Assembly: GCA_021442155.1 (NCBI GenBank)
Contig: CM038216.1
Coordinates: forward strand, 153,723,009-153,787,008
Source: Cymbidium sinense
Lineage: Eukaryota > Streptophyta > Magnoliopsida > Asparagales > Orchidaceae
DNA: 64,000 nt
Direction: 5' to 3'
Shown here: piece after piece, positions 61,001-64,000 of the stretch
How the letters are laid out: every line of letters starts with the position of its first letter
Numbering within the stretch: the first letter of the stretch is position 1
Translations under genes and position numbers: made by a program
Notes under the pieces: generated by a model
The model's input: only the letters and a program-made list of their open reading frames with translations
Databases searched by the model: none
Told to the model about the DNA's origin: nothing

Positions 61001-62498
61001 GTAATGGGTCAATTCAGCTTTGGTTGGGTTGACTGACCCAAGGATGGGTCATGCCAAGTTTGAAAGGGTTTGGAGTTGATTTCGTTGAGTTTGGCTCAAT
61101 TTGAACCATGTAGGCCAAATTAGGTTAGGTCGAGTCAAGTCGACTAATTGGTCAAATTGGGTCAAACCAAGGTTTGAGATAAATTCAAATGATGATTTGA
61201 GATATTTTGGTTCATTTGGTTTGGTTCAGTTTGCATTATATTTGAATTTGACTCATATGGGTTCATATGGGTCAAATGGGCTAAGTTGACCAATTTGGTC
61301 AAGTTGGCTAAATTAGCTTGGGTTAGGTATTGGTTTAAGTTTAATTGATCATTTGAAGCTGATTGTAGGCTTTAATTTCAATTAATTTAGATTTAGGAAT
61401 GATTTAGACCAATTTGACCCTTTAGGTCAATTTGGGCTAAATGGGTCAATTAGGTTGACTTAGTCAAATTAGCCTCAATGGAGGCTTTGGTCATGTTCAA
61501 TGATCAATTTAAAATGGATTTGAGTCATTGGTTATAATCAATTTGGGTTAGATTTTGGTTTAATCCAATTTAGCCTTTTAGGTCAAATTTGGTCAACTTT
61601 GGTCAAGAGTCCAATTGGACTTGGTTTGACTCAATTGATGGTCAAGTCATGTTCAATGGTTGATTTATGATTTATTAGAGTAATTGGTATCAATCAATTT
61701 GGATTGGAATTGGATTTGGTTCAATTTTGTTCATGTAGGCTAAAAAGGTTAACTTGGGTAAAATGATCAAATTGACTTAGTTTGACCCAATTGATTGCAA
61801 TTGATCAATCAAGGGTGATCAATAATCATTGTAGGGGGGTTTTGGGTAGGTTGGTTCAATCCAATTTTGGTTGGATTGGAGTTTCAAAATGGGTCCTTTA
61901 GCTTTGGGTCAAGTGAGCCAATCAATTGACTTGATTTTGGGTTAAATTGAGTTTGATAATTGATTGAGGATTGATCAGATTTTGAATCATTTGGACATTT
62001 TGGTTCAAATGGGCTAACTTGGATCAATTGAATTGATTTTGGCCAATGGGTTTGATTAGCCTACTTGCATAATTTAGAAAGATGATTGAAGGGTTTAAAA
62101 AAATCAATTGAGTTTGGTTTGATTGAAGGAGGTTTTGGCGTAAAATCCATAGGATTAAATCATAAGGATAAGCTGGGTTTGATTTTGGCTTGGAGTCTGG
62201 ATATGGGATTGGATTCAATTGACATTGGTTTAATTTGAGCTTTGGTTTTTTTGCAATGATTTAAAGTTGGTTTTGGACTCAAGGTTAGGCATAATTCATG
62301 GGTTAGGCCATAGGATAGATAAGTTTCCTTAATCTTAAGTCATAGCCTATTCCTATGGCCAATCCTCCTAAGTCCCTAGGTTGGGTTAAGTGTTCACTTA
62401 GTTACTAGAAGTATCCTCTAACTAAGGAGAAACTTGTGTCTAGAATACTCCTAGATCTAAGATGAGAAGATTGACTCCTCACTCCAAAAGTGAGGTCA
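58078..62498 (-). mobile_element. Family A LTR, copy A3, internally deleted, inserted in LTR B2
   Basis: On the minus strand it starts TGACCTCACTTTTGGAG at 62498 and ends AAAATAAACACCA at 58078, both family A termini. Landmarks in order: the start block (62500-62280), the TTGACC tract (61950-61080), CACCTCC words (60855), then directly the CTGGACATCTCGG..AGTAGCCCC block (60650-60600), the tail of the hairpin/purine block (59540-59500), and the end (58260-58078). Everything between about 49000 and 50750 of the 47530-53009 copy, including the promoter module, is missing, which explains its length of 4.4 kb. The frame 59469-59681 is incidental. Confidence 0.65.
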
Positions 62499-64000
62499 AG
62501 ACAAACAAATAACCTAAATCAAATCAAATTTTACTCAACTTAATAAAAAAAACTAATTAACCCATGATTAAACCTTAATTAAGTCAATCAAATAAATTAA
62601 ATAAGTCAAATCAATTAAATAAAGATCAAATTAAATTAAATAATTGATCAAATTAAAATGGTCAACATATAAATTAAATGCACTCTAAATAAATTAAACA
62701 CAATTGATCAAATCAAATCAAATCAAATCATAATTGATTTAGTTATGTAATCAAATTAAAATTCATTTAAGAAAACTTAATCTAAATAAACTAAATCAAT
62801 CAAATGCATAATCAAGTGAAACTTAAGTTACAATGAATCAATTTAAATGGAATAATTACTAATTAAGCTTTTATTAGCTAATAAAATCAGTTATGAACAT
62901 TCAATCATATTCAACCAAACTATTAATTAAAGCAAACACTTAATTTGGTTAATCAAAATGACAAGGAGTTACAACTAAACTTTAATTTGATCAATCATCT
63001 AAATCAAATTTTAAACAAACAAAGAAAGTAAACAAGCCAATTTTAGACTATCCAATCAACTTAGTTAGCTATATGAAGCGAGCCAACCTAATAAAGTCTT
63101 AATTAAGTACTAAATTTCAATCATATGAAATCACTTAAATTCAATAAACAACAAAATTAAATTGGGCCCTAACTAATCATCAAACTTTAAATCAAATAGA
63201 TCATAAATCATAATCAAATCAAATGAAACTAAAGTAAACCTTAATCAATTCAATATAAAATCAAATTAGGTTCAATTCAATATATTTGAATTAGATGAAT
63301 TAATTAATCATTAAACATACAAGTTTAATAATCAAATTGAACATGAACTAACATTCAAATACATTAACTAAATTATAATAAATGAATCAAAATAAATTAA
63401 ACTCTAAATGCAAAAAATCAAATTTAATTGAACTCAAAATAAATATTTAATTCAGTTAACCAAAGCAAATTCATAAATTAATAAAGCTTATCAAATAAAA
63501 ACAATTAAGTCAATTCCAAAAGATTAAATTTTATCAAAAAATCCTCAAACTAAAACCAATATATAAATTTAATCACTAAATTCAATAAACCAAATGATCA
63601 AACTCCTAATTAGAATCCAAATAAGAAGTTGCTTTGAACCTTAATCAAATAAGAAGTTAATTAAACTATAATATTTTAACTAAATCAAATTAAACTTAAA
63701 TGAAAAGATGAAATTTTTAAATTTAAATAACATTGAAATATTCTAATCAATATCATATAAATTGAAATCTTAATTTGAAATCCAAGAGAAAAGAATTAAA
63801 TATTAATTCAAAGGATATTGAATTATCAAAATTTAATTAAATCAAACATCAAATGAATCCAAAATTAATTAGTCAAAATACATTAAGTCAAATAAATTCA
63901 AACTAAGGAAAACATACATCAATCAAATCAAATGTAATTAAATTAAATCATTTAAATAAATTCAAATGAGCTAATTAAGATATTCAAGTTCTTAGTTTGA
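62499..64000 (+). mobile_element. AT-rich LTR body, probable continuation of copy B2
   Basis: Low-complexity AATCAAATTAAAT sequence very like 24100-25540, the end of LTR B1. Since 54918-58077 parallels the first part of B1, this is best read as the rest of B2 beyond the inserted A3. No gene-like signal is visible. Confidence 0.5.

Noticed and set aside
1..64000. tRNA or rRNA genes
   Set aside because: I looked for GGTTCGA-type T-arms in cloverleaf context and for rRNA-like GC-rich conserved blocks and found none. A covariance-model search would be decisive.

Overview
The window looks like repeat-rich nuclear DNA of a flowering plant with a large genome. It is very AT-rich, and nearly all of it can be assigned to nested, decayed LTR retrotransposons. 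I found no intact protein-coding host gene, tRNA, rRNA or CRISPR array. Every open frame is short (about 146 codons at most). The frames that can be recognised are pieces of broken gag and pol genes. I cannot name the species.

The dominant players are Ty3/gypsy elements with Tat-lineage features: gag with a QYPKGF-type core, an RT with NKACPKD and YVDD, a second RNase H with an EYEAL motif, and an integrase ending in YLKKYYP. Their LTRs are very long. I distinguish family A (TGACCTCA at the start, AAATAAACACCA or similar at the end, 7.4-8.5 kb when complete) and a diverged relative, family B (TGTTAACCTCA-type start). Both share one internal plan: start block, a tract dense in TTGACC/GGTCAA, a GC-richer part, two palindromes followed by a TTAAATA box, then a long AT-rich body.

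Layout: 1-3969, broken Tat-type pol (+). 3970-6997, non-coding 3' region with degenerate tandem repeats of about 329 bp. 6998-15524, family A LTR (+), a 3' LTR for that pol. 15525-19290, family B LTR fragment (-). 19291-20483, mosaic with a compound microsatellite. 20484-25540, family B LTR (+). 25541-27990, truncated gag (+). 28000-35372, family A LTR (+), followed at once by a primer-binding site and therefore a 5' LTR. 35640-37910, an array of about 23 tandem hairpins in the leader. 37911-41933, leader, gag and the start of protease of the same element, ending at a 100-N assembly gap. 42034-53134, family A LTR pieces in alternating orientation. 53160-54885, a small Ty3/gypsy remnant on the minus strand with initiator-tRNA-Met primer site and short LTR. 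54918-58077 and 62499-64000, one family B LTR (+) split by a minus-strand family A LTR at 58078-62498.

The most striking signals are the hairpin array, whose two arms change together from unit to unit while the centre stays nearly constant; a palindrome-palindrome-TATA-like module in the same place in five LTRs of two families; and the W-box-like tracts. All homology statements come from reading the sequence by eye and from remembered family motifs; no alignment or database search was run.
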